Shown piece by piece: positions 17,606 through 26,470 of a DNA stretch of 64,000 bases. The translations under genes were made by a program, and so were the position numbers. Origin of the DNA: JBFWVD01 sp050246915. GTDB taxonomy: Bacteria; Actinomycetota; Acidimicrobiia; Acidimicrobiales; Ilumatobacteraceae. The notes below the pieces were generated by a model, which saw only the letters and a program-made list of their open reading frames with translations, made no database searches and was not told the origin of the DNA. Each line of letters begins with the position of its first letter. Within the stretch, counting starts at the first letter, position 1. Location of the stretch: the NCBI GenBank assembly GCA_050246915.1, contig JBFWVD010000018.1, positions 1 through 64,000 of the forward strand, in the 5' to 3' direction.

Positions 17606-18517
17606 TCAGGTGAGTGGCATCCCGGCTCGCGCGAGCGCGCCGTGCAGTTGCTCATCGGGCAACGCCGATTGCAGCAGCGCTCGCGCCTCGCCGAGAGCGG
17701 CGACATCGATACCGGTGTCATGGCCCATCGTCTGGCACAGGAAGGCCAGGTCCTCGAGGACCACGTTGCCCGTGGCATTCGGGGCGAACGGGCAGCCTCC
17801 GAGCCCGCCGATCGAGCCGTCGAACATCGTCACGCCCCGATCGAGCGCGGCAGCGGCATTGGCGATGGCCATCCCTCGCGTGTCGTGCAGATGGATGCCG
17901 AGGTCGATGTCGCCGATCTCGGCACGCACCCGATCGATGAGCTCGCGGATCTGGCGTGGTCCGGCGTACCCGACGGTGTCGGCCAGCATGACTGAATCGG
18001 CACCGGCGTCTCTGCATCGCCCCACGATGGACAGCACATCCTCGGGCGGAACGTGCCCGACGATCGAGCAGCCGAAAGCCATCGACACCGAGATGGAAAT
18101 GCTCGGGCGATGGGCGCCGCGATCGCGCTCGATCACGGCCTCGCGTAACTGGGCGATGGCGTCGTCGATGGTCGAGTTGGCGTTGCGTCGCTGGTGCTCC
18201 GGTGAGGCCGACACCACGAAGTCGATGGCCGGCACTCCGCTGCCGAGCGCGTCGAGAGCACCGCGATGATTGAGGGCAAGTGCGGTTGCCGTGGCGCCGG
18301 GCAACGAAGCGATCGCATCGATGACGGCCCGCACATCGGCGAACTGGGGATAGCGCGAGGGCGGCACGAACGAACCAGCTTCGAAGAGGCGCACGCCCGC
18401 GGCGTACTCCGCTTCGATGATGGCGATCTTGGTCTCGGTGCTGGGGAACGACGACGTCAGCTGCAATCCGTCGCGCAATCCGACTTCACGGAGGCGCACC
18501 TGGGCGTGTTCAGGCAT
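17606..18517 (-). CDS. Hydroxymethylglutaryl-CoA lyase family protein
   Basis: A 303-residue TIM-barrel lyase of the HMG-CoA lyase/DRE-TIM family. Seen: VGLRDGLQ (catalytic Arg-Asp), LADTVGYAGP, HLHDTRG (metal-ligand His pair), and GGLGGCPFAPNATGN, the signature with catalytic Cys. Classic enzymes split HMG-CoA to acetoacetate and acetyl-CoA; relatives split other 3-hydroxy-3-methyl acyl-CoAs. AAGGAG lies 9 nt before the ATG at 18517, which overlaps the end of the CoA-transferase gene by 8 nt, so the two genes form an operon. The pairing suggests one activates the acid as CoA ester and this enzyme cleaves it. Confidence 0.87.
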   Translation of the reverse strand: MPEHAQVRLREVGLRDGLQLTSSFPSTETKIAIIEAEYAAGVRLFEAGSFVPPSRYPQFADVRAVIDAIASLPGATATALALNHRGALDALGSGVPAIDFVVSASPEHQRRNANSTIDDAIAQLREAVIERDRGAHRPSISISVSMAFGCSIVGHVPPEDVLSIVGRCRDAGADSVMLADTVGYAGPRQIRELIDRVRAEIGDIDLGIHLHDTRGMAIANAAAALDRGVTMFDGSIGGLGGCPFAPNATGNVVLEDLAFLCQTMGHDTGIDVAALGEARALLQSALPDEQLHGALARAGMPLT

Positions 18518-19724
18518 GACTCGGATCTCCTTGTGCCGCAAGGGCGACGATGCCGCGCTGGGTGAGGTCGGTGATGGTCGACGGTGTGTAGCCGAGGTCG
18601 GTCAGCAGCCGAGCCGAGTCAGCGCCCAGTCGCGGTACCGCCCCATCGCCGATGGGGATGACACCATCGATCTCGAGTGGGAGAGTGGGCGCCCGGAACG
18701 GGCGTCCGTCAGCGTCGACCGAGTCGCTGAGCCCGCCGGGGCGCAGCGCGTGGGGCATCTGGTACACGTCCTCCGGGCGACGGATGGCGGTGACCATCAC
18801 TCCGACCTCATCGAGGCGTTTGACTGCCTGGTCGACGGTGAGGGGCGCCAGCGCGGCGCGGATCTGGTCGAGGAAGGTGTCGCGCGCTGCGATGCGATCG
18901 GGGTTGTTCTGCAGGCGGGGATCGGCGAGCAGGTGTGGCAACTCCAGTTCGTCGCACAACTCGCGCCATTGCCCATCGGTGGCAACGCCGACGAAGATCG
19001 GTCCATCGGCCACCTCGATCACGTCGTACACCGGCCATGAGAACTCTCGTTCGGGGAACGGCAACGAGGGTTTTCCGGTGAGCTCGTGGGCCACCATGTG
19101 CTGGGCGACCAACAACATCGCGTTCTCGAACAGACCCACCCGCACGATGGAACCGTCCCCGGTGCGATCGCGCTCGCGGAGCGCGCCGAGCACACCGATC
19201 ACGCCGACCAGCCCGCCCATGATGTCGTTGGCCGACACGCCGATGCGGAGGGGCCGTCCGCTCGGGCCGGTCATGAATGCGATGCCGGTCCCCATCTGCA
19301 CCACCTCGTCCATAGCTGGCTTGCCCTCATCGGGGCCGGTGAGGAAACCCTTGTGGCCCACGATGATCAGGTTGGGGAACCGCTCGTGCATCGGCCCGGC
19401 GAGCAGCCCCATCCCCTCGAGGGTGCCTTCTCGGAAGTTCTCGACGAACACGTCGGCGCTGGCGAGCAGCCGGCCGAGGATCTCTTGGCCTTCGTCGGAG
19501 GCGATGTCGATGGAGATGCTCGCCTTGGATCGATTGAACAGCGGGAAGAACGCCGCGCCCATGCCGGTGAGCCGACGGGTCTTGTCCCCACCTATGGGTT
19601 CCACCTTGATGACCTCGGCACCCAGCTGGGCGAGGAACCATCCACAGCTCGGGCCCATGAGCATGTGGGAGAGCTCCACAACGCGCACCCCGCGCAAGGG
19701 CGCGGAGTGATCAACATCGCTCAC
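18510..19724 (-). CDS. CoA-transferase, CaiB/BaiF family (class III)
   Basis: A 404-residue class III CoA-transferase. Seen: GVRVVELSHMLMGPSCGWFLAQLGAEVIKVEP near the N-terminus, SKASISIDI, the ADVFVENFREG strand with the catalytic Asp region and GHKGFLTGPDEGKPAMDE. It moves CoA between acyl-CoA and a free acid in the cytosol. The GTG at 19724 has GGGAG upstream; the frame is open to 19745. First gene of an operon with the HMG-CoA-lyase-like gene. A 15-nt tandem repeat lies upstream. Confidence 0.85.
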   Translation of the reverse strand: MSDVDHSAPLRGVRVVELSHMLMGPSCGWFLAQLGAEVIKVEPIGGDKTRRLTGMGAAFFPLFNRSKASISIDIASDEGQEILGRLLASADVFVENFREGTLEGMGLLAGPMHERFPNLIIVGHKGFLTGPDEGKPAMDEVVQMGTGIAFMTGPSGRPLRIGVSANDIMGGLVGVIGVLGALRERDRTGDGSIVRVGLFENAMLLVAQHMVAHELTGKPSLPFPEREFSWPVYDVIEVADGPIFVGVATDGQWRELCDELELPHLLADPRLQNNPDRIAARDTFLDQIRAALAPLTVDQAVKRLDEVGVMVTAIRRPEDVYQMPHALRPGGLSDSVDADGRPFRAPTLPLEIDGVIPIGDGAVPRLGADSARLLTDLGYTPSTITDLTQRGIVALAAQGDPSHA

Positions 19725-19821
19725 GTTCGACTCCCTTTGCCACATGCCCCACCGGCGCGACCCGCGGCATGGTACCGCTGGGGAGCCCGCCGCCCCAGGG
19801 GAGGAGATGTCGATTGCCTGT

Positions 19822-19851
19822 CAGCTGATGTCTTGCCAGCTGATGTCCTGC
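19822..19851. repeat. 15-nt tandem repeat upstream of CoA-transferase operon
   Basis: Two adjacent copies of CAGCTGATGTCYTGC (19822-19836 and 19837-19851), differing at one base, plus the beginning of a third copy. They sit in the 153-bp gap between the ABC-exporter stop and the CoA-transferase start, about 100 nt upstream of the latter. Each copy contains the short palindrome CAGCTG. They could be regulator-binding sites or a slippage product. Confidence 0.5.
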
Positions 19852-19877
19852 CAGAACACGTCTGTGGCCGCGGATGT

Positions 19878-21695
19878 TCAGCGGTAAGCGTCGGCTTGGA
19901 GGCGATACAACTCGGCGTAGGTGCCATCGGCGTTGATCAGATCGTCGTGGGTGCCGAACTCGACGACGCGTGAGCCGTCCATCACGACGATGAGATCGGC
20001 CATGCGAACGGTCGAGAACCGATGGGACACCAAGATCGTCACCCGGCCGGTGGCCGCGCTGGCCTTTGCGGCCCGAGCGAAACCTTCGAACAGTGAGTGC
20101 TCGGTTTCGGCGTCGAGCGCGGCGGTGGGCTCGTCGAGGATGAGGAGCAGCGGATCGTCGCGCATGAACCCTCGGGCCAGGGCCAGCTTCTGCCATTGTC
20201 CGAAGCTCACCTCGGCGCCGTGATCCCAGGTCGGGCCGAGCTGCGTGTCGAGGCCGAGTGCAAGACGCTCGATCACGTCGTCGGCGCCGGCGCGCCCCAC
20301 CGCAGTCTCGGCCGCAGGCCGATCATCGAGCCGGTCCAGGTCCCCGAGTCCCACCGTGCGCTGCGCAGGGAACTCGAATCGGAAGAAGTCCTGGAATGCA
20401 CCGGCGAGACGGGCGCGCCACTGATCGCTCGGCATCTGCGTGATGTCGATGCCATCGGCGGTGATGCGGCCAGAGGTGGGTTGGTACATGCGGGCGAGCA
20501 ACTTCACCAACGTCGATTTGCCGGCGCCGTTCTCGCCGACGATCGCCACCACCGACCCGGCGGGCAAGACCAGGTCGACATCCTCGAGCACGAGGCGTTC
20601 GGTGCCCGGATAGTGGAACGACACGTGCTCGAGAGCAATCCCCTCGGTGAGCGTCTCGGGCACCTCCGCCGAGGCGCGCAGATCGATCGATGCTGCGTAG
20701 TCCTCGAGCCAGGTGAGGCGGCGCGACGAGTCGAGCCAGAACCCGCGTAGGAAACCGAGCTCGCCTGCGGTGGCACCGGCGTAGCTGGCCAGCTTGGCGC
20801 CGGCCGCCACGACCAACACGACGTCGGCGACTCCGCGATCGATCCCGGAGGCGACGAACACGATCGTGGACACGTACGCCCCTGCGAACAGCGCCCACGC
20901 TGCGCTCTGCCACAGTGCTGTTGCCCAACGCACTCGTGCAACCGGTGTGTACCAACGTTGCCATGCCGCACGTCGCTCATCGGTGAGCCACGGTCCGGTG
21001 CCGGTGACGCGCACCTCCTTGCCCGGTGGAGCGCTGGTGCCGAGCACGAACAGATGGCGGGCCAGGCGCGTGTTGGCAATGACGGACTCTTCGACGCGGC
21101 GTTCGACACCGGGACGCCACGTGGAGGTGATGGTGGCGGGGATGGCAGCGAGGAGCAACAGTCCCAAGGCCGGATGCACCGATGACAGCAGCACGGCAGT
21201 CACGGCGAGACGGAACATCCATCCCAAGGTCGAGAACAGCGACATGAACAGATGGTCGAGGGCGAACACCTGATCACGCAGCATGGCGAGGCGGTCGAGA
21301 TACTCGGGTCGCTCGTGGTGCTCGATGGTGGGCACGCTCGCCTGCAGCCGAGCCACGTGGGATTCGAGGGCGATGGCGATGCGATCGCGGAAGCGCCGCT
21401 GCACCCGTTGTGAGAGCACCGACAGATACCAGGTGGCGGTGGCCGACGCCGCCAGGACCAGAGCGACAGACACGATCTTGCTGCGATCATCGTTGATCAC
21501 ACCGTCGACGAGGATCTTCAGCAACAACGCCAGCAGCGCGTCGGGGAGCATCATCAACAACGCCAGGCCGAGGGACAACGCCAGCAGGCGCGGCTCGGCG
21601 CGATAGCCGAGTCGGAACGTGCGCCACAGTGAGGGCAATGCCGCGGGGAGGTCACTCGATCGGGCGCGATGAGCGGCGCGTTCAGAGCGTGTCAC
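19878..21695 (-). CDS. ABC exporter half-transporter, degenerate signature motif
   Basis: A 605-residue fused permease-ATPase (about six N-terminal membrane helices, then ATPase). Seen: Walker A GENGAGKSTLVKLL, Walker B LLILDEPTAALD with the catalytic Glu, and switch LVSHRFST. The signature reads VSFGQWQKLALARG instead of LSGGQ. The GTG at 21695 overlaps the upstream exporter gene by 14 nt, so the two subunits are co-translated and probably form a heterodimer, as with other class B ABC exporters. Exported substrate unknown. Confidence 0.85.
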   Translation of the reverse strand: MTRSERAAHRARSSDLPAALPSLWRTFRLGYRAEPRLLALSLGLALLMMLPDALLALLLKILVDGVINDDRSKIVSVALVLAASATATWYLSVLSQRVQRRFRDRIAIALESHVARLQASVPTIEHHERPEYLDRLAMLRDQVFALDHLFMSLFSTLGWMFRLAVTAVLLSSVHPALGLLLLAAIPATITSTWRPGVERRVEESVIANTRLARHLFVLGTSAPPGKEVRVTGTGPWLTDERRAAWQRWYTPVARVRWATALWQSAAWALFAGAYVSTIVFVASGIDRGVADVVLVVAAGAKLASYAGATAGELGFLRGFWLDSSRRLTWLEDYAASIDLRASAEVPETLTEGIALEHVSFHYPGTERLVLEDVDLVLPAGSVVAIVGENGAGKSTLVKLLARMYQPTSGRITADGIDITQMPSDQWRARLAGAFQDFFRFEFPAQRTVGLGDLDRLDDRPAAETAVGRAGADDVIERLALGLDTQLGPTWDHGAEVSFGQWQKLALARGFMRDDPLLLILDEPTAALDAETEHSLFEGFARAAKASAATGRVTILVSHRFSTVRMADLIVVMDGSRVVEFGTHDDLINADGTYAELYRLQADAYR

Positions 21696-23505
21696 GGACC
21701 ACCTCCCGACCGTCGTCATCGAACTCGATGCTGTCGTTGGTGAACCGCGACGCCTGGAGCTCGAACAACGTGCGATACCTGCCCCCGAGGGCGATGAGCT
21801 CATCGTGGGTGCCGACCTCCACGACGCGACCGTCTTCGATCACGCAGATGCAATCGGCCAACCTCACCGTGGAGAAGCGATGTGAGATGAGGATCGTGGT
21901 GCAGTCGCTCGTCGCCGCGATGACCCGTTCGAAGATCTCGGCCTCGCCCCGCACATCGAGCTGCGCGGTGGGTTCATCGAGCAGCACCACCCGGGCTCCG
22001 AGTCGTACCGCGCACAACGCCCGGGCCAGTGCCACCCGTTGCCATTGGCCACCGGAGAGATCGGTGCCACCCGGGTAGCCCTTCGACAAGATGGTGTCCA
22101 GGTTACCGCCAGCCAGCTCGGTGCCACCGGCGTCAGCGAGCGCACGGCGGATCACGTCGTCGGGAGCTCCGCGTGGGGCAACGTTGCGCCGCAACGACAG
22201 CTCGAACCGAACGAAGTCCTGGAACACTGCGGTCACCTGCGATCGCCACGCATCCACGTCGACGTCCTGCAGCGCCGTTCCGTCAACTGCAATTGACCCG
22301 CTGGTGGGATCGTAGAGACGGCACAGCAGCTTGGCCAACGTGGTCTTACCGGCGCCGTTCACCCCGACGATGGCCATCGACGTGCCCGCCGGGATGGTGA
22401 GGTCGAACCCGTTCAGCACGGCGCGTCCCTCTTGCGCATAGGCGAAGTGCACATCGTGGAATGCGATCTCGGGGGCGTGGCTCGTGTCGAGAGGGATCGG
22501 CGTCGCGTCGGCAGAGCGCAACGCACCGGCTGCGCCAGCGGCGCGCTCGAGCCGGTCGAGTGCGGCCACCGGGGCACTAGCCCCGTCGAGCGCCCAGTTG
22601 AGACCGCCGAACGCGATGGTTGCCGTCCCCAGGGCGGCTTGGGCGAAGACCACGACGCGAGCGGTGGAGATCGAGCCGTCAGCAGCCGCGTCGGCCAGGA
22701 GCCAGAACACCACAGCGTTGGCCGATGCCACGATGAGCAGACACGCCAGGACCGACTTCTCGCGTAGTCGTGTCGCTTCGTACTGCAGCTCGTACAGCCG
22801 TCGACGAGTAGTGACGAATCGATCGATCACCCAACCGGCCAGCCCGAAGTACCGCACTTCCTTGCCGGGGGCCGCGTCGACGGCGAGTCGGTACGAGTAG
22901 TCGGCATGGCGTTGGGCGTTGCGGACCTCATCGGTGTTGCGGTCCTTCCACACGCCGCTCTCGCGCAGCAGCCAGTGCGTCGTACCCCATGCCGTCAACA
23001 GCACGGGTGGAATCCACCAGTGGAACCCGAAGAGCAGCAGCGCCGCGGTGAATCCGACGACGAGGTTCACCAGACCACCGGCCACGAAGTCCATGGAGAT
23101 GTCGAGGGGCGGCACCATCATCCCCAGGTCGAAGTCGCGGGCCATGGTGAGATCGTTCGTGAGTTCCGGATTCTCGAGATGCCCGATCCCGGCCGGATCC
23201 ACGCAAACGGTCATGAGCCGGTCGTAGAGATGCGCGGCCATGCGGCTGCCGAGGTTGGAACCCACGACCTGATGGATGGGCACGACGATCAGGGACAGAG
23301 CGAAGGTCACGCCCCCGAACACCAGTGGAGCGGTGAGCGAGGCGTCGCGAGAGATGGCGCTCACCAGCCATCCGAAGGTCAGCGCGGCGGCGGCCGGGAG
23401 TGTGCCACGCAGTAACACCAGCACCCACCACGCCAGGGCGTATCCGGGCGCGGCGTGCCACAGACCGGCGAAGAACTGGATCTCTTGTCGCTGGCGGATC
23501 GTCAC
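21682..23505 (-). CDS. ABC exporter half-transporter, canonical signature
   Basis: A 607-residue fused membrane-ATPase protein. The N-terminal half has several hydrophobic helices; the ATPase has Walker A VGVNGAGKTTLAKLL, signature DLSGGQWQRVALARAL, Walker B VVLLDEPTAQLD and switch LISHRFST. It is the upstream partner of the next exporter subunit (14-nt overlap). The intact signature here and the degenerate one in the partner suggest unequal ATP sites. GTG start. No dedicated regulator or substrate-synthesis genes adjoin it. Confidence 0.87.
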   Translation of the reverse strand: MTIRQRQEIQFFAGLWHAAPGYALAWWVLVLLRGTLPAAAALTFGWLVSAISRDASLTAPLVFGGVTFALSLIVVPIHQVVGSNLGSRMAAHLYDRLMTVCVDPAGIGHLENPELTNDLTMARDFDLGMMVPPLDISMDFVAGGLVNLVVGFTAALLLFGFHWWIPPVLLTAWGTTHWLLRESGVWKDRNTDEVRNAQRHADYSYRLAVDAAPGKEVRYFGLAGWVIDRFVTTRRRLYELQYEATRLREKSVLACLLIVASANAVVFWLLADAAADGSISTARVVVFAQAALGTATIAFGGLNWALDGASAPVAALDRLERAAGAAGALRSADATPIPLDTSHAPEIAFHDVHFAYAQEGRAVLNGFDLTIPAGTSMAIVGVNGAGKTTLAKLLCRLYDPTSGSIAVDGTALQDVDVDAWRSQVTAVFQDFVRFELSLRRNVAPRGAPDDVIRRALADAGGTELAGGNLDTILSKGYPGGTDLSGGQWQRVALARALCAVRLGARVVLLDEPTAQLDVRGEAEIFERVIAATSDCTTILISHRFSTVRLADCICVIEDGRVVEVGTHDELIALGGRYRTLFELQASRFTNDSIEFDDDGREVVRDTL

Positions 23506-23693
23506 GGATGCTCGACCTCGGGCGTCGTCGGGATGCCGCCGGCCAATGGGTTGCGCTGACGGGTTGCTCGGTCACGCTAACTGCTCACGTCCGACGACGG
23601 ATCGCCTGATGACGATGCCGCCCGAAGGTGGTGAACAGGTACTTCTTGACTTCGCAAACCAGAACTCGCGCCCCGATCTGCCGATGGGGACCG

Positions 23694-24839
23694 GTGTGCG
23701 GACGTCGGAACTCGAACGACGGGTTCACCCTCATCGAACTGATGGTGGTGGTGCTCGTCATCGCCATTTTGCTTGCCATAGCCATCCCCACGTTCCTCGG
23801 TGCCCGCGGCCGGTCCCAGGACAGCGTCGCCAAGTCATCGGTTCGATTAGCCGCTGAGGTTGCCTCGGCCGCTGCGCCCACGGGCGGGTTGGCGTCGCTG
23901 ACCGCCGCGGCGTTGGGTGCTGATGAGCCATCGCTCGCGTTCGTGACCGCGCCAGCGTTGTCGACGGGGCCCAAGGTGGTGAGCATCTCCGCCGGCGCCA
24001 GCCAATGGTCGGCGGCCGCGCTCAGCGGATCCGGGAAGTGCTTCTGGACCCGTATCGACGCGAGCGGTGTGACCACCACGGGCTCCATGACCACTGCTTG
24101 CCGCGCCGATGCCACCACCTCGACGACGCCCGTTTCGAGCGGACTCATCGTGGCGCTCGACGCGAACACGCTCGGCACCTTGAGCCAGGACAGTGCCGGG
24201 ACGGTTGCGGTGCTGGCGGCCGGCCAGAGTGTGTGCCGATGGGGTGATGCCAGCGGCGTCGGTAACCATGCGACGCAGGCAACGCTCGCGCAGTGTCCGG
24301 TGTACGGAAGCGATGCCGCCGGGGGCTATCTGAACTTCACGGCGAACGGCTGGCTCTCGAACAGCCCGACGCTCAGCCCTGACGCCAGCGTCTTCGTGGT
24401 CGCTCAGAGCAACACCGCGACATACAACACCTACGGCTGGGTGGCCTCGGCGCGCGGTCCCAACGGGTTCATCCTGCACCCATGGGTCGGTGGAAACTCC
24501 TATGGCGCGTTCACGATGAACAGTGGCGGTACCTACTTCGGTGCTGGCTCGACGAACGTGACGAACCTGACCGCGCCGACCATCTACGAAATGACCATCC
24601 ATGGGTCGGGAACGGTGACCGGTGTGTGGGGGATCAACGGCACCACCACCGCGTATACGCAGTCGGGAGTGAGCCGCACCGCCGGTCCGGTCGCCATCAC
24701 CTACGGATCCGATGGCACATCGTGGGGCCGCCTGGGTGACGGGAAGTTCCGTGAGGTGTTGATCTACGACCGTGAGCTGACAGCCGGTGAGCGCCAACAG
24801 GTGGAGAGCTATCTGCGCACCAAATGGGGGACTGGCTGA
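23694..24839 (+). CDS. Type IV prepilin-like protein fused to a lectin-like (LamG) domain
   Basis: A surface protein of about 381 residues. A class III-type signal GFTLIELMVVVLVIAILLAIAIP carries the Gly/Phe cleavage site and Glu at +5, preceded by a short basic leader. An Ala/Ser/Thr-rich segment follows to about residue 150. Residues after that look like a concanavalin/LamG fold: SGLIVALDANTLG, CRWGDASGVGNHATQ, FREVLIYDRELTAGERQQVESYLRTKWG. The GTG at 23694 gives a 10-residue leader; GTG at 23628 is the longer alternative. Ordinary pilins are 130-200 residues, so this is a large, tip-adhesin-like version. No pilus assembly genes are nearby. Confidence 0.82.
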   Translation: MCGRRNSNDGFTLIELMVVVLVIAILLAIAIPTFLGARGRSQDSVAKSSVRLAAEVASAAAPTGGLASLTAAALGADEPSLAFVTAPALSTGPKVVSISAGASQWSAAALSGSGKCFWTRIDASGVTTTGSMTTACRADATTSTTPVSSGLIVALDANTLGTLSQDSAGTVAVLAAGQSVCRWGDASGVGNHATQATLAQCPVYGSDAAGGYLNFTANGWLSNSPTLSPDASVFVVAQSNTATYNTYGWVASARGPNGFILHPWVGGNSYGAFTMNSGGTYFGAGSTNVTNLTAPTIYEMTIHGSGTVTGVWGINGTTTAYTQSGVSRTAGPVAITYGSDGTSWGRLGDGKFREVLIYDRELTAGERQQVESYLRTKWGTG

Positions 24840-24845
24840 GGTAGC

Positions 24846-26453
24846 TCAGCGCTTTGCGTAGCGATCGCGCAGCGCCTGCTTCTCGATCTTGCCGATGGCG
24901 TTGCGCGGTACCTCATCGACGATCTCCAGCTGCTCGGGAAACCGTTGACGGGCCAGACCCGACTCCTCGCAATGGCGGATGACGTCTGTCAACGTCAATT
25001 GCGCGACGCCCTCACGCAGGGCCACCACCGCACAAGCCCGTTCGCCGGTTCGGGCGTCGGGGACCGCAATCACTGCGGCGTCGCGGATGTCGGGATGCAG
25101 TGACAGCACGTCCTCCACCAGTTGGGCGCTGATGTTCTCACCGTTGCGGATGATGACGTCCTTGATGCGACCGGTCACTTGCACCCAACCCTCGGCATCG
25201 ACGATGCCGAGATCACCCGAACGAACGTAGTGACGGCCGTCGAAGGTGCGTTCGTCGAAGGCGGCCGCGTCGAGCGAACTGTCGACATAGCCGAGGAACT
25301 GCATCGGCCCGCTCACCAGTAGTTCGCCTTCTTCACCCGGTTCGAGGAGGGAACCGTCGGGTCCGATCACCAGGATGGAACATCCCCGCACGATGCGCCC
25401 CGAGGTGCCCGCGATGTGATCCTCGCTGTCGGTCGGTCGGCACGCCGTGATGCCGGGACACTCGGTCATGCCGTAACTGGCGGTGGCGCCGCTGATGCCG
25501 AAGACGGACTTCATGCCCTCGTGCACGTCGATCGGTCGGGCTGAACCACCGCCTTGGCACGCCCGCAGCCGAGGGAACAAGCGACGATCGGGCATGGCCA
25601 GTTGGGCTTCGATGAAGGCGCGGGCCACTGGTGCCGCGCCGCGTAGGACGCTCATGTCGCGCTCGGAGCACAGCTGGGGTGTGGCGATCGGATCGAAGTG
25701 CCGCACCAACGTCATCTCGAACCCGATCATGAGGGCCGATCCCAACGTGAGGACCCCTCCGACGTGAGCGATCGGACTGGCCAACACGGTGACGTCATCG
25801 GGAACGAAGCCGATGCCCTCTTCGAAGTGGACGGTGGTGGCCAGCGCGGTGGCATCGGTGTGACGGGCCAGCTTGGGTACCGAAGTGGTGCCGGATGTGG
25901 AGTAGATCCATCGCACGGTGCCGGGGCGGTGATCTGGCGGCTCCGGCAGCATCGCCGGGTCCCCGGTGGGCAGGTTGAGCGCCCACGGATTGGTGTGAGC
26001 AGGCCAGTGCGACTCGTCGGCGACGAGCACCATGCAACCAGAGTTGACACTGATGGACTCGGCCATGGCGACGTGGTCGAAGCCGCGCAGCACGCCGGGC
26101 ACGACGAGGGTGACCGGGCCGACCTTGTCGGCGAGTTGCCCGACGATGTGGCCAACTTCCCGTTCGCGCAGCAGCGGGATGACTGGTGCCTGCGTGAGAT
26201 CGAGGCGACTCGCTGCGGCCATCATGACCGCCGCTTCGATCGACGTGGGAAGTTGCCAGGCGATGACCTCGTCGCGGCGTTCAGGGCCGACGCCGATGCC
26301 GAGTGAGCGCAGGCCCGCGGCCACGGCCAGGGCTGCGTCGCGGTAGGCACCGAAGGTCATGGTGCGACCGTCTTCGTCCGCGAACAGGACCCTGTCGGGT
26401 GTTTGCGCGGCACGCTGTTCGACGAGGTCCCAGAACCGATCGGTACGGATCAC
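24846..26453 (-). CDS. AMP-dependent acyl-CoA ligase (cyclohexanecarboxylate-CoA-ligase-like)
   Basis: A 535-residue adenylate-forming ligase. Seen: the P-loop IYSTSGTTSVPKLARHT, SYGMTECPGIT in the A5 region, YVRSGDLGIVDAEGWVQVTGRIKDVIIRNGENIS with catalytic-loop features, and C-terminal AIGKIEKQAL. The fold matches acyl/aryl-CoA synthetases; the length and N-terminal helix pattern resemble alicyclic and medium-chain acid ligases from memory. GTG start only 17 nt from the divergent LLM gene start. Ends 6 nt from the convergent prepilin gene. Substrate unknown. Confidence 0.85.
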   Translation of the reverse strand: MIRTDRFWDLVEQRAAQTPDRVLFADEDGRTMTFGAYRDAALAVAAGLRSLGIGVGPERRDEVIAWQLPTSIEAAVMMAAASRLDLTQAPVIPLLREREVGHIVGQLADKVGPVTLVVPGVLRGFDHVAMAESISVNSGCMVLVADESHWPAHTNPWALNLPTGDPAMLPEPPDHRPGTVRWIYSTSGTTSVPKLARHTDATALATTVHFEEGIGFVPDDVTVLASPIAHVGGVLTLGSALMIGFEMTLVRHFDPIATPQLCSERDMSVLRGAAPVARAFIEAQLAMPDRRLFPRLRACQGGGSARPIDVHEGMKSVFGISGATASYGMTECPGITACRPTDSEDHIAGTSGRIVRGCSILVIGPDGSLLEPGEEGELLVSGPMQFLGYVDSSLDAAAFDERTFDGRHYVRSGDLGIVDAEGWVQVTGRIKDVIIRNGENISAQLVEDVLSLHPDIRDAAVIAVPDARTGERACAVVALREGVAQLTLTDVIRHCEESGLARQRFPEQLEIVDEVPRNAIGKIEKQALRDRYAKR

Positions 26454-26458
26454 CGGGG

Positions 26459-26464
26459 TAGGTT
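26459..26464 (+). promoter_or_regulatory. -10 box for a probably leaderless LLM transcript
   Basis: TAGGTT fits the TANNNT -10 pattern and covers exactly -12 to -7 relative to the GTG at 26471, the classic position for leaderless actinobacterial mRNAs. The divergent acyl-CoA ligase starts at 26453, leaving only 17 nt between starts, so the transcripts must overlap or be leaderless. Confidence 0.45.
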
Positions 26465-26470
26465 GCCACA

